A stretch of DNA of 64,000 bases from Cyclina sinensis (taxonomy: Eukaryota; Mollusca; Bivalvia; Venerida; Veneridae), in contig JAAONU010000002.1 in the NCBI GenBank assembly GCA_012932295.1, forward strand, positions 37,135,521 through 37,199,520, written 5' to 3'. The position numbers were made by a program, and so were the translations under genes. Below the pieces are notes generated by a model, which saw only the letters and a program-made list of their open reading frames with translations, searched no databases and was not told where the DNA came from. Shown one piece after another: positions 47,991-60,540 of the stretch (position 1 is the stretch's first letter; each line of letters begins with the position of its first letter).

Positions 47991-48984
47991 TATATGCTTA
48001 TAATTACATAAGTGACTACAACTTACAAGAACAGACAACATACTTTCTCTTCTAAAAGGGGATAGTTAAAGCATATAAATATTTATTTCAAGCGATTTTT
48101 TTTATTATCATAAAATTAAAGCAGAATTAATCTTATATAAATAATAACTGATAAGGTCGTGTGATCATGTTTTAAAAACGAATTAAAGAAGAAAAGAAAA
48201 AGCAGTTTAACCAAGCATTTTGCTTTTTGCACGGACGCATTGAACGAAGCATATTTGTAAGGTTCCCGGCATTAGATAGCATATTTTTGTTAGGCTCTCT
48301 GCATTAGATTGAGATAGCTCAGCTTTATCTAAATAATGTCTCGGATAAAAATCTTCATGTTTCCATAACAGTGTATGCTCCCTTGAGAATACAAATGGGA
48401 TTGATAGAAAAGCATCTGATTCTGACATGACTGGAATACGAAATAATAGCGGAAAAACTTGTCTAAATGATACACTGCATGATATACGAGTTTTATCTCC
48501 TGACACGTTGTATGTTGTTGTTCGTATAAAATGTGGTAAAAAGTAACGTGTCAACGCCAGACAAAAATACGTACTATATAATCTCAGAACACTCAAACAT
48601 TTTTAACTGATTGATGATTGTTGTATGTAAGTACAACTTTGACAGTTTGGTATGTGAAATCAAAGTAGCTGTGGCAAGTCGTTGTGTTTAAATATTTTGG
48701 CATTACAAATTTAAATGAACAAGTGCAAAGCGACAACATTTTCTCCTTACTTTTTTCTGAAGATCTGAATGTGATCGAGTAAATTCACCAGACTGACTGT
48801 TCATTACGCATTCATATTTAAAGAAACATCTACACGAACAATTAATGTATGCATCTTCTGTATACGTCAGCACTACAAAATCAAACTTGTTAATACAAAT
48901 ATAGTCAAGCTTTTACTGTAGTTTATATCTCGAACGAAAAATTCCGGTAGAAAGCATTCGCCATGGCATTTTTTGTAATGACTC
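47991..48984. other. No gene recognised; one 129-codon frame
   Basis: A minus-strand open frame at 48207-48596 encodes 129 residues without a recognisable domain, signal peptide or splice context. It may be chance. Confidence 0.3.
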
Positions 48985-49870
48985 TTGGGGTATCAACTAG
49001 TATATTGGCGAGTTTCTAACTGCGACAGAGCGTCTAATGACAATAAATATGCAACAGAGCGTCTGGAGCTGGAGATTTTCGGTCATCCTTATTCTATGGC
49101 CCTCCGATCCTATCTGCGTACCCCATTTGCGGCCCCTGCAATCAATGTTTAGCGAGATTAACAAATATGTGTTTGCTTTTAAATTTTTCAAAGAAATTGA
49201 TTGTAACTGATAAATAATTTTGCATAATTTCTAATAACGTCAACAATGAAATTGAAACTTATTTACTGTACGTAAAACAACAGACTTCTCCTAGAATTAT
49301 GAAAATGTCTATAATGCCAGTAAGCAATGCGAGCGTTGCTAAAATAACTGTGTATTGCTCTATCTATTTGAGCTTATTTAGTCCCGATTGCCCATATGAC
49401 CGATATCCTATGAAGAGGTTGTTGGGATGATACAGAAAACTTCCTATTCTTTTTCTATGCTTAATGTATAGCACTGATAAGTGATTATAATATACACAAG
49501 AAATTAAAGTCTTGTAAAATTTAGAATTGTTCTATTGGTTTCTTTTAAAGCTTTATTTACAATACTTTATTTTCTAAAGTTTAGTTTTCAAAGATTATAT
49601 CTTATAGTGTATTCATTATATATTGTACTTGTAAAGACTTATAATATTATTATATATATTGTAACAAAATTACTTGCAAACTTTGGTTAACCTCTGACAA
49701 CATTTACTTACTTGGACAGAAACATTAAAGCAAGAACATAACTAACTAATGTCGCAAGAAATATTGCATCAACATGTGATCGAATGTACAATCAATTATT
49801 GGGCATAACCCATTCGATGCTTTTTCGAGCAGCCAACTTTTCTTTTCTTTTTTTCAATTTTAAGCATTTT
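48985..49870 (+). repeat. Dispersed repeat copy, SINE part mostly lost
   Basis: Collinear with 56980-58265: GCAACAGAGCGTCTGGAGC, TATTTACTGTACGTAAAA, GCTCTATCTATTTGAG, a shortened SINE body (CTATGCTTAATGTATAGCAC), CTTGTAAAGACTTATAAT, GTCGCAAGAAATATTGCATC, and GGGCATAACCCATTCGATGC then CAGCCAACTT. Relative to the 57-kb copy the SINE head is deleted. It ends about 45 bp before the TTAA element. Confidence 0.8.
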
Positions 49871-49914
49871 TTCTCAAAATGTAGAACTGGAGCCTTAAGT
49901 ACATCATATAACAT

Positions 49915-51792
49915 TTAAAGGTCATGTGACACGATTTTTTGACCTCGAAATTTTCATATGAGCGAAAAATATATATCTAACTATGACTGTTTTACAAATT
50001 TCCGCAGGTAATGTTCATCTTAAAGATGTTTTTATAGCAAATTAAAATCCATATTTTACGCACTTGGTCGCGCGCACCTGTCACTAGCGAAACCGGAAGT
50101 GACGCACATTTATCTCTAGCCACTTTACACAACTGCCTGGTTTGTTAACAAAAACTTAAAAAATATGATGGAAAGTGAAAATGTAGACTGAATATAGTAA
50201 AAAAGCAAAATTGAACAAGTTAAGCTAACATCATGAATATATATTGAAGATTTTTTAAATAAATAATTTGAAATATTGATGGAATTACGAAGCAGCAATA
50301 TTAAATAGAGGGTAGTTTAATCAGGGTTATAGAATTAAAATTTACATCAGTGAAAATATCTAGACTAAGAGATAATTTTCAAGTAACTGATCCAAAAAGA
50401 TTTTGAATATGCTTATTTTTATCCGATGCAGTTTGGAAGACTTGATTAACTCACTCCAATCGAGAGATTTTTTTCCATAAAAACATTCTCCTTACAGTGA
50501 TGAGTTGCTTACTTGTCTGTGGTATATTTAGCCTGAGGTACGTGTAAGTAATCTTTGACTAGATCTATGATTTTTTTCATTGTAAATGCATATCTTTTTT
50601 TTTTTTTTTTTTGCTTATTCATTCTACATTTTTTTAAAACAAAATAATAATGATCAACGAACAAATAATATGAAGAAGCCCTAAAAACTTAAAATCATAA
50701 CACAAACACATTGTCTTTTGTTTTTTAAATAATTTGTTCACATTTAGAAATCGAATGATTTTATTTTCATCATAAATAGATCCATTACATGTAATTATCT
50801 AGTTAAAATATGTATCTGCATAGAAGCTTCTTAACTAAAAATCATTCAGACATGTTAATTGGAACAAGCTATTACATAATGTTTTCACAAGTGTGACTGA
50901 TCAAAAGTAATACAATCAATTTGTTAGTTCACTTGCCATAAAATTTTGCTATTTGTCTCAACTTTCTCATTGATTGGGTCATAACAAAGTTAATTGCTTT
51001 GTTTTGACAGCTATGCAGAATATACAAGGGTCCCATTTGGGCAGGTTAATTTGCATAAAACCCACAGTATAAGGCGTGATTTATGGATCTTTGACATTTC
51101 ATTGGATATTAATTTATAGGCAGACACAAATTTCTACTTGATGGACATGCCATATTATTATTTTTCAAACACTATCCCAACGTGAAAATACACTGTAGTG
51201 TGAATTTCCTATTCCAGTGAAACAATTGTTAACACATTAGATCACCTAAATTCACTTCAATTTTACTACACTTAAATGAAAAAGAATTGTTTATGACGTA
51301 AACATCAAGTGAGGAAGTGTTACGCAGCATGTAAAAACGTGGAGGAGATAGTTTTATATAGAACCACAACATGGAAGAAATTGGAATATTTATTAATCTC
51401 TCGGCACAATGTTTGAATTTACTTATAAAACTCGAGAAGTAATCACATTATCTTATTTAATTTACTATTTATAGCATGTTATTTTTATATGTTTGTCCTG
51501 TATCGTGTTTCTTGCACATGTGGTTTAGTGTCTTTTTTCATTTAAAAACGGATGTGTTCTGAGCAGTGTAATTCTGCACTACTGCCTGGTACAGTAGGGC
51601 ATAAATCTACGTCACAGCCAAAATTGCGGCGGAAACTACCGATGTCGAAACGGAAACAGCCGATCATCAAAAACACGTTTTTTCTTATCAAAGGCAATAT
51701 TTTCGTAATTTCGCAGTTAAACCATTTTAGTCAGTACATTATGATTATTTTGAATAGACAAAGTTGCCATAGTCGTGTCACATGACCTTTAA
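49915..51792 (+). mobile_element. Non-autonomous TTAA-ended element, copy 2
   Basis: 1878 bp with perfect 20-bp inverted ends: TTAAAGGTCATGTGACACGA at 49915-49934 and its exact complement at 51773-51792. If TTAA is the duplicated target, the inverted repeat proper begins AGGTCATG. CAT also flanks both sides (49912-49914, 51793-51795), so a 3-bp duplication with TTAA as part of the element is an alternative. No transposase frame. Its interior matches 15108-16805 in inverted orientation. Confidence 0.88.
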
Positions 51793-52265
51793 CATTTATA
51801 ATAACAGCTAGCCAAAACCGGTTCTCAAAGTCGAAGAAGAGGTCGCACATAGACTCAAGTTACTTCAAATTTCCAGAGCAATTTAGACTAATACATCATG
51901 ATACATTCAATAATGAAATGTATATTGTGACTTTTCTTCATCCAGATTGTTTTAGAATTACTGATGTTTCAATGAGTTATCGCTAGTTGCAAGAAACATA
52001 TTTTTACTTTCAATGGTTAACATTCACAAAACGACACTGTGACTTACTGTTTACCTAGGGAAAATAGCTTTTTAATTATCCGTGGCAGTTTATGGACTCT
52101 AAATGTTCATGGCTTCAGTATGCTTCAGAGGTTTATAAGACTGGTGTAGATGGACCAGTATGCCAAAATGACACGTTTTTGGTTCGTTTGGGTAGAAAAT
52201 AATTGTTAACTCGATTCTTGAATGAACTCTTTTATGTATCTCAGACAAATATGAAAATACATTTT

Positions 52266-52545
52266 ATGCCTCCGGAGGGAGCATTTAGTTTTTGGTTTGT
52301 TTTTCTGTTTTGTTGTTGTTATTGTTGTGGTTTTTTGTTGTTGTTGTTGTTTTGTTGTTTTTTTGTATTTTTTTTTGGGGGGAGGGGTTCTTTCTTTCTT
52401 TTACAAAACTATAGCCTTGACCATAACACGTAAGTCCGTCCACCTGCAACTCCTAAGCTTCACCGGTGCATTCACCTTGATAAGCTCTACCCGTCAGACC
52501 CATTTAGAGATCACGGGTAAAAAGGTCAAGGCCACCCGGAGGCAT
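52266..52545 (+). mobile_element. Small ATGCCTCCGG-ended element
   Basis: 280 bp bounded by perfect 10-bp inverted repeats ATGCCTCCGG (52266-52275) and CCGGAGGCAT (52536-52545). It contains a GTT-rich microsatellite (about 52306-52375) and AAAGGTCAAGG near its right end. Similar in end motif and style to the ATGCCCCC elements at 12.2 and 22.9 kb. Non-coding. Confidence 0.75.
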
Positions 52546-54714
52546 GGCGATCATCATTTGAACGTTGAGCTTGTTGTTTGATGTTTTTATTCATCAATCG
52601 TTTAAATTTCTCATGATATCTTATACAAGTATTTATTTCATGACAAAATAAAACTCTGGATTTCAACGGTAAGCGAGACAGCCTTCCGCCCAAATACATA
52701 AAAGTTACCGATAAAAATATGTAATATTTCGCTGACCTCTTCGTCAAAAAGTGTCATCGCAATTATGAACGAAGATTTATGAGAATATCTATATAATGAT
52801 TTATTTATTGCTTAGTTGACTGTCTGAACCGTTCATTTAGTAAACAGATTGATAAAAAGTGTGGCCAATATCGAGACAAAATCCCCAAATGAATATATGC
52901 AACTGTTTTATTGGTCAAAAAGTTAAATCTTTGTAAATTGCACCATCAATGCTACTTGACAATAAGGTCCCTGTTGAAGTATTATTATACAATCAATCAT
53001 ACAGACCACTGTTATGACTGTTATTCTTAGACATGAAGGACTGTTCTATTGGATAATGCAAAAATGCAAGAAGTTGAAAAACTGTTAAACATCACTTTCA
53101 ATGTACAGTGTTTCGAAACTATGTGCAGAAAAGGTGTCTAGCTAATTAGCGAACCAGAGTTAGTAAATCCAAACTGAAGATCCAACAACATTGTACTACC
53201 TTTCGAACAAGTCCAGGTCCTGTTCAAGGGCACATCACCAACTGACTTTTTGTATTTTTCTGTGAAGAAAGGTCTTGTTCTAGGCTACAGTGTCTTCCCA
53301 ATTGTGTTATAAATCAGTGCTCAGTAATACTTGCCTGCCTCTCTGTCACAAGTTTAAAGTAAATCCTTCCAAAAAATAACTGTAATGTCTAGCATTATCT
53401 CTTCCATTGTAAGGTGATTTGCAGTCTTGCATCAGCGTGTCACATTCTTTGTCTACAATTTTCCAAAGAAACTGTTGTTTTACATTCCTTTTTTTAAGTT
53501 TTTTTTTTCTGTTACATGTTAATTACTTCAAAACAGTTTTACATAAAGGTTCAGACAATTGAAATTCAGAGAAAATTCGAGTAATTGCACTCAGATAACT
53601 GCTGTTGTAGTTACATGTAACATAAGAGCTCTTTTAAATGTAGGCATTTGCAAGCACGAAATTTCAATATATGAGCAGAACAAGATAGAATTAATAGTCG
53701 TCTCTTTGTATTATACTGTTCATGTAGAAAAGCACACTGCCATAGTTTTGGCTTTTGTATACTACATGTACAACTGCTAATATAGTCTATATTAATATGG
53801 TAACATATTTCTGTAAACCACATTGTCAAGCATACAATGATGGAATTCAGCTATTAACTGACAAATGGAATTATTTCGTGTAATCTAGATATTGATCTAA
53901 ATAGACAAAAATTGCCTATTAGTGCCAACTACTGACATCACAAGGTCACCTACACAAGTTATATAACTATCGTTTTTGTGAGAAAACTTATTTACAAATA
54001 CACTGGAAGGTTCTGTGTCTTCTGATAATTTTAAGTGAATATGTGGGGGCAGTAGTGAGCACTTACAAGCAGTTTTGTCTTATAAAAAAGATGCATATTT
54101 TGATAACAATAAATGATTTGAAATTGTCGGTTAAAAACACATTTGTAAACCTTATCTGTGAAACAATTGACAAGTATCCGATAGAAATAGCTATCATAAT
54201 ATAAGCCAAACTCCGCCTTATGTATTGAAAGTATTTTTACACTTAAATGATCGTATAGAGCCTGATAGGGAAACTTCTGATTTTGATATACCAGACAATA
54301 AGACTTGTAAATTAAACGGAAATTCTCAATTTCATCAACAAACTAATAAATTACTGATGTTCGAACAAACTGTGTCTAGAGGAAGCAATTAAAATACAGT
54401 ACGTATAAGTTAATGTTTTCAATTTTAGCTGCTCTAGCTGGGCGCAGCCGAGCGAGCGATTTAAATTGTAAACTTTCGATAACACACATTAATATATTTT
54501 AATGTAAGGAAATATATTTTGACCAATAGGGAAGCAGTATTTTTCAAATTTTAGACCGGTTTAATCCGGTAAACCACGTTAATAATGCTCGGAATTAACT
54601 GCGTCTGCTATAAAAACTTTGTAGCTGTTGATATTTTGTGCATATTGTTTTCAAAGATAAGACAAGATGATTCCATACCATTTATCAATTTTGAGAAATG
54701 AAGTTGATTCAAAC
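52546..54714. other. No gene recognised
   Basis: AT-rich sequence. Frames at 53559-53780 and 53611-53829 overlap on opposite strands and show no domain. Confidence 0.4.
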
Positions 54715-55507
54715 AGTTCAAGCAAAGGAGGTGAGATATTGACTTCAGTTGGCACTGGTGGTACCCATGAGGCCTTCTGCTTCACAAGAAGGAACGGACG
54801 TCCAAGTCATTATAGGAGATATCAGTGGTGATCTTGTACTGAAAGTTATGCAGACACAGGTTACATTGCTGAGAGGCCTGTGAGCCTATAGCAAATTTAC
54901 TGAATGTGGATTATCAGTTGATCACTTGGTTTTTCGCATTTGATCCTGCAATAGTCCTTGTGTATGCCAACAATATAACTGTAATCAGCAAGTCAATACA
55001 TTTGGACCAGTAATAACGATAGATTAACTATTATTATACCAGTAACAAATGGATTTTTCTGACATTTTCAAGGTTTCCAAAAATATGGATTTTGATGTTC
55101 AGTAGCGTTTGTTTCAGAGTGTCTAGGATTTTAGTACTTTTCTTTGTCAAAACCTTAGGCTTGTTAGTGTTTTTGCTATACTTATTGGCTGTGGTATTGC
55201 AATTCTATGGTCACTGTCACCAACAATTATAAAAGAAATGTTTTAAGCCGGTTATCTTGGTCGAAACTGGGGTATTTCTTTACTTATCGCGTCTTTGATA
55301 GGATTCGGGGTTCAGGAAACACACGGTGCTAAATATTACAGAGTAAAAAGTAGTGACGATGAGGTTTATTGCTATGGAATGAAGTGTATTTGTGGAGGAA
55401 TAGCTGTGTGTATTTCTTGTGGATCAATGTCTATACTTCTTGGTGCTGTGATGCAAGTGAAGAAGAAGTATTGTAAACGATTAATGATACGCTTTTTGAA
55501 AACCTAG
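54715..55507 (+). pseudogene. Broken copy of a nodulin-like MFS transporter
   Basis: With frameshifts, this reads as the C-terminal half of a 12-helix major facilitator. A cytoplasmic-loop-like segment (VQVIIGDISGDLVLKVMQ) is near 54795-54850. Then come LNVDYQLITWFFAF and VYANNITVISKSIHLDQ (54900-55008), DRLTIIIPVTNGFF (55018-55060), SVFAILIGCGIAILWSLSPT (55166-55225), and YLGRNWGISLLIASLIGFG (55254-55310). It ends with CYGMKCICGGIAVCISCGS, one more hydrophobic segment and KKKYCKR. The NNITVISKS and GRNWG motifs are characteristic of the nodulin-like MFS family. At least one in-frame stop (55243-55245) and several frameshifts break it. The N-terminal half is absent. Whether it is a retrocopy or a decayed exon is unclear. 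Confidence 0.7.
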
Positions 55508-55570
55508 CTATTATGAACTGAGCGAAGGAGTTGTAGGTTCACAAACACACACCCTGTTAGTTATGCGCCA

Positions 55571-56745
55571 GTTTCCTTTTCTTCTTCTTCTTCTTCCAAT
55601 ATAGTACAGACACCTTCCGGCGTATACTCGTACTAGCGCAGCGCGGTGTGAGAAGTGTCTATGTATGTACAAAAGTGATTAAAAGGTACTATGTATAGTG
55701 CTGGTAAAAATGTAAAAACACCTGACAGTCTATCGGAGAGTGAGTGGTAGTACTTCCCTCTTGAAGCTGTCTATGGTTGTACAGCTTACAACTGTCTGGG
55801 GAAGACTGTTCCAGAGGCGGATGGTGTCTGGGAAGAAGGATCGTTGGTAGCACCGAGTTCTTGCAAATGCTACCAGGTAGTGAAGTCCATGTCCTCGAGC
55901 AGAGATGATTGGGGTGAGGTTGGATGTAGGGACTTCAACTAGGCCGTTTCACTATGCGGTACATCATGGTCACCTTGGTATGGGCTCTGCGATCTCGGAG
56001 GGTAGGCCACTGTAAGTGTTGCAGCATCGGCGTCACACTGCTGGTTCTTCTGTAGTCTGAGAAGGCCATTCTTGCCGCTCGGCGCTGCACCATTTCCAGT
56101 TTCCAGATATTTGCCTCAGTGAATGGGTCCTAGGTGATAGAGGAGTATTCCACCAGAGGTCTCACGAGAGTCATATAGTAGAGCTCTTTGGTCCTTCTTG
56201 GGCATTGATGGATGTTTCTCTGTAGAAATGATATGGCACTTTTTTGTAATGAGGTCAATGTGATGATTCCAGTTTAGTGACCTTTGGAAGTTGAGGCTTA
56301 AATATTTTGCTGTATCTACTTCTTCTAAGATGTGTCCATAGATGTTATATGGTTGTCTGATTGGTTTTCTCTTGTTTGTTATGTGGAGTATCTGGCATTT
56401 TTGAGGGTGGAATTCCATCAACCAATCCTTTTCCCATCTTTGTAGTCCATCTAGGTCTTGCTGTAGGGCTTTAGCATCTTGGTCTGAGTGGAAATAGCGG
56501 TATAGGGCACAGTCGTCAGCAAACATTCTAGTGGTGGATTCAGGTGATACATAGTTGGGTAGATCATTTATGAAGAGGATAAATATGAGAGGTCCTAGAA
56601 CACTGCCTTGTGGGACACCGGACTGAACAGGTGCTTCGCCAGATTTGCTGCCATCTAGTAACACTCTCTGGCTCCGACCCCCTAGGAAGCTGTTTATCCA
56701 CTTCAGTAGGTTGCTTTCGTATACCATATTCTTTGGTTGTATTGT
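55571..56745 (-). mobile_element. 5'-truncated LINE, reverse transcriptase and 3' end
   Basis: The minus-strand frame at about 56745-56116 encodes reverse-transcriptase blocks: LKWINSFLGGRSQRVLLDGS, VQSGVPQGSVLGPLIF, FINDLPNYV, RMFADDCALYR (the FADD catalytic motif) and WLMEFHPQKCQILHI. After a frameshift the remainder continues to about 55720 with readable pieces such as RAARMAFSDYRRTSSVTPML and RLWNSLPQTVV. It ends with a GAA-repeat tail (TTC run at about 55573-55598 on the plus strand). Upstream endonuclease is missing, the usual 5' truncation. CR1/Jockey-like group is likely but not proven. Confidence 0.88.
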
Positions 56746-56929
56746 GTCTGTTTTTCTGTAAAAAAATGTATACTTCATTACGAGTGACATATAACCTCAT
56801 CGGTAGTACATCCAATTGCAAGTGATAGTTTTATTTACCGCATGATATTTCGTGTATATGAGTTCATACTAAATGGACGGAGGTAAGAGTGTACAGTAAA
56901 GAAAAAAAATGGCTTAAGTTTCTTTTGTT
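56746..56929. other. Flank between LINE and dispersed repeat
   Basis: No feature seen apart from the 5' break of the LINE. Confidence 0.3.
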
Positions 56930-58270
56930 TTAGGGTTATGCACCTTAGGGACAGCACCCAGTGTAGTTGCAAGTTTTCAAAATGCAACAGAGCGTCTATT
57001 AAAATGAATATGCAGCAGAGCATCTGGAGCCGGAGATTTTCAGACATCCTAATATACGGCCCTGCGATCCTATTTGCGGCCTTATTTGCGGCCTAAAATT
57101 TGATTTCTCTAAATGTTTATTAGCGAGGGTTAAAAAATAAAGAAAGCGGCATTCAATCTATTAAATCTGATTGTTTAATTGAGATTGGAAATATTTGTTT
57201 TTGTTTTAGATAAATGTGTTTAAATTTTTCAGAGAAATTTATTGTAATTTACATACAATTTTGCATAATTTTGGATAACGACAGCGATAAAATTGAAATT
57301 TATTTACTGCACGTAAAAAAGAACAGACTTATAATTCAGACTTAAGCGTTTTTACCATAGAAATATGTTTTCAAACATTTAAAAGCATTTGATAAAAATA
57401 TTACATTTGATTTTTCAAAAATGAAGCCTCATTTAAATAAATGTTTAGAACGTTTACAGTTTGAACAATTCCGCAGAATTCAGAAAATATAATGCTAGCA
57501 TGCGATGTGAGCGTTACTAAATTAGCTGTCTATTACTCTATCTATTTGAGGTTATCTATCGTCGGTACCTGTTGACCATTTTTTAACCGACGCCCCATGG
57601 AGAGGTTAGTTAGTTTAGGTTGTTGAGGATACTGATAGACAAGAAAGCATCCCATTTCAATGATGCCTCTGGTTCTTTTCCATGCTCAATGTATAGCACT
57701 GATATATGGGACCTCAGTTTCACGTCTGATCTAAAGGGAATAATTAATGTTAATGCAGAAGTTGGGAGCGAAATCGCGACCTCTGGATTACCAGTTCAGC
57801 TCGTTACCACTGGACCACTGCTACTACAGGATGCCGGCTTACATAGACGACATGTTGAAATGTGACAACAAAAATGCAAAATACAGTAGTTTCATTTCAA
57901 ATGTGTAAGTGAATATAATGCACACTGGAATGCACACTTTATCTTTTGAAATATAAATTGGTATGCTGTTCTCTTTTTAATATTTTCTCTTTTTAGGTCT
58001 ATTTACGATACTTTGATTACTTCTTAAATTGATGGTCATAACTGAGTTCTAAAAATTATATTCATAATATCTTGTGTTTGTAAAGACTTATAATGTTATA
58101 TATCGTAATAAAAAATACTTGCTTTGTTTACACATTGACAAGAAGCATTAAAGCAAGAAGACACCTAACAATATCGCAAGAAATATTGCATCAAAGTGTG
58201 TTCACAAGTAAAATTCAGTTATTTGGCATAACCCATTAGATGCTTTTTAAGCAGCCAACTTGTTCAATGT
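56930..58270 (+). repeat. Dispersed repeat, longest copy (about 1.3 kb)
   Basis: The most complete member of the family seen also at 10.2, 29.1-30.1 and 49.0-49.9 kb. It starts near AGGGTTATGCACCTTAGG and includes GCAGCAGAGCATCTGGAGCC, TATTTACTGCACGTAAAA, ATGAAGCCTCATTTAAATAA and an embedded SINE (57530-57850, minus-sense). It then runs through CTTATAATGTTATATATCG to GGCATAACCCATTAGATGC and CAGCCAACTTG. No long reading frame. No inverted ends found, so the transposition class is unknown. Confidence 0.75.
57530..57850 (-). mobile_element. SINE embedded in dispersed repeat
   Basis: On the minus strand the tRNA-like head reads AGTGGTCCAGTGGTAACGAG (A box) then GAGGTCGCGATTTCG (B-box-like), near 57835-57768. 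The body (GAACCAGAGGCATCATTGAA, AATGGGATGCTTTCTTGTC) follows, ending near CAAATAGATAG. The tRNA-derived origin is fairly clear; the SINE family is not assigned. Confidence 0.65.
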
Positions 58271-59021
58271 AAAGTAGAAATCAGATTACATACCGTAAAT
58301 GAAGCGTGCTCTGTAATGCAGTTAAGAACGGCTTGATGGTGGCCCTCTACAAGAAATATTAGAAATATTAGTATGCCTTTGGGGTAAAATATGACAACGC
58401 CGGGGGTTGTGTAATGCAGAAAAAAATGTAAATCTATTTCTATGAAACGATGAGCTCTAGAACTTAGTTATTTAGTATAGCTATAGCATTGTCAAATTGA
58501 CCATTGTCAAGAATGTTCAAATTATGTCCCATGAATCTCCAGGGGTCATTTGTTTTTACATAGACTTTTATAGAAAAGCGTTAAACATCTTATCTGAAAA
58601 CGCATGGTACAGAGTCTAGAAAAGAAATGTGTAGTGTAGCATTGTCTTATAGACATGTATTACTACTCAGAGACAATAACGAATAAAGCTTAGTCGTATA
58701 GTTTGTGACATTATGTTGCGGTTCTAAACCAAAGTTGTTCAAATCTTGACCTAGACCTACTGGCTTTCTGTTTGGCTACCTGAATGAAATTTGAATCTAT
58801 GTACATTTTTTTCAAATAAATTTCAACGTCGGCATTGGTTGACATCTACCTTTACCTATCCCCTCGTTTTCTAAGCAAAAGCATTAAAAGTTTAACCATT
58901 TGTAAAATTTTGCTTGCAAGTTTTAAGGTTTTACTTGGCGAACCAAGACATTGGCCTCTCATCTTTTATTGATGTTACCATTTTTTTTGTATCTATCTTT
59001 AAAAAATGTTTTTCTTTTCAT

Positions 59022-59023
<2 letters not shown>
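58271..59023. other. No gene recognised
   Basis: AT-rich sequence; nothing identified. Confidence 0.35.

Positions 59024-59063
<40 letters not shown>
59024..59063. repeat. CT microsatellite
   Basis: Twenty perfect CT units. Confidence 0.97.
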
Positions 59064-59069
<6 letters not shown>

Positions 59070-59264
59070 AGTATTTTTACCTTCTAAATTATTTTTTGCA
59101 ATCTAATTGGAAAAACGCGAGTGGGTGTACACCTATTTATAGTAAGAGAAAACACTTGGTATTTAATCTTATATATATGTTGGTACAAGTTATTTACTAA
59201 AGTGTTTATGTTTTTAATTGATACTAACATGATGCTATTTCTAATGTTCGTGAAGTTTGCGGTC

Positions 59265-59960
59265 GGGCGGCCAGGCGGCCTAACCGTAGTGGCCTAAAAT
59301 ATACATTGATGATCACAATTAAAATATTATATGTGAACAAAGAACAACCAACAACAATAAATGGAGTTCGGTATGTATTTTTGCAAATTGAAAAAAGAGG
59401 AGTTTTCCTGAAAAGAATTATTTGATATCTAGCGGCCTGGGATATACATTGTGTATCACAATAGAAATAGTATATTTGAACTAAATGTCAACAAACAACA
59501 ACAATTAAAGGGGTTTGGGGTATATTTTAGAAAATTGAAAAAAGAGGGTTTTTTCGTGAAAAGAAGTATTTGCTATTGTAAGGCTGCTGGCGGTCTAGCA
59601 GCACATCAGCTAAAAACAAAAGATTCAGATAGTGTATCACAGTTAAAAATTTTGAGGTTAGTTCAGACAAACAACATAAACTAAAGCGGTTTCGTATGCA
59701 TTTTTGCAAGTTCAAAAAAATAAGGGTTTTTTTTTCAGGAAAAGAACATTTTTCTATCTTTAAGCTGCTAGCGGCCCAGCGGCTTAGCGATCTAAGTTAT
59801 ACATATTGTATCACATTAAAAATAGCATTCTGAACTCAGTTCAGACAAACAATATAAACGAATGGGGATTGGGGTCTCCTTTTGAAAATTGGAAAGAAGT
59901 TTTTTCAGGAAAGAAGCTTTTCTTAGGCTGCTAGTTGGTCGGTCAGTCAGTTAGGAATCC
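59265..59960 (+). repeat. Degenerate tandem repeat, four units of about 145-180 bp
   Basis: Each unit contains a GCGGCC-rich start, ATACATT then TGTATCACAATTAAAA, a CAAACAACA-AA stretch, GGGGTTTGGGGTAT, AAATTGAAAAAAGAGG and TTTTCAGGAAAAGAA. Units begin near 59265, 59430, 59590 and 59760. Strongly diverged. The 77-codon frame at 59451-59684 lies inside and is probably not a gene. Confidence 0.7.
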
Positions 59961-60394
59961 ATAAGAAAGTAAATACGAATATGTTTAATCCGACTTTCCT
60001 TAATATCTTTATATTTTAACTAACTTACTTATTGATGGCTTACACACTCACTGTCTGATCGACCGGCCGCACGGCTGACCAACCTTTTTCCTTTCCTTCT
60101 TTCTTTCTTCCTTTCTTTTTAAAATCATGAGAAATAAAAAGATTATGTCTTTTGTTGAAACTGAGTGCAAAATACTCTATCTTAGACCGTTGCTAGTACC
60201 CTACAAATAGCATTTTTATTTTCACGAACTATCCTTGTTTTTTTTCTTTAAACTTGAAAACTACGCTCTGAACACTTTTTGTTTATTTTATGTGTTTAAA
60301 CTTTGACTTGGCTTGGCCGCCAACTCCACGAACATCTGTTATTATCAAAAATATGTAACAAGACAGATACTCGAGTGATTTAATTATCGCCCGC

Positions 60395-60540
60395 CTGGAG
60401 TACCCCAGTTGGTAGAACATCTAACTTTCCAGCAGCGGAGGGCAGGTTCGATTTCTTTCATTTGGTATGTGATTTTTCAAAACGGTAGAAGGCTGACAAA
60501 GGTTGACGGTAGGGCATCAGTAATAATTCTACAGAAGTTG
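60395..60540 (+). mobile_element. tRNA-derived SINE head
   Basis: An A-box-like TACCCCAGTTGGTAGAACAT (60401-60420) and B box GGTTCGATTT (60445-60454) have the spacing of a tRNA gene. Acceptor and D-stem pairing are poor, and a SINE-like body with GTTGACGGTAGGGCATC follows. A real tRNA is unlikely. Confidence 0.6.

Noticed and set aside
48207..48596. 129-codon minus-strand open frame
   Set aside because: Longest frame outside the transposase apart from repeat or transposon frames, but with no domain, no splice context and a composition like translated AT-rich DNA. Not enough support to call a gene.
60395..60470. Possible functional tRNA gene
   Set aside because: A and B boxes are present, but the acceptor and D stems do not pair well and a SINE-like body follows.
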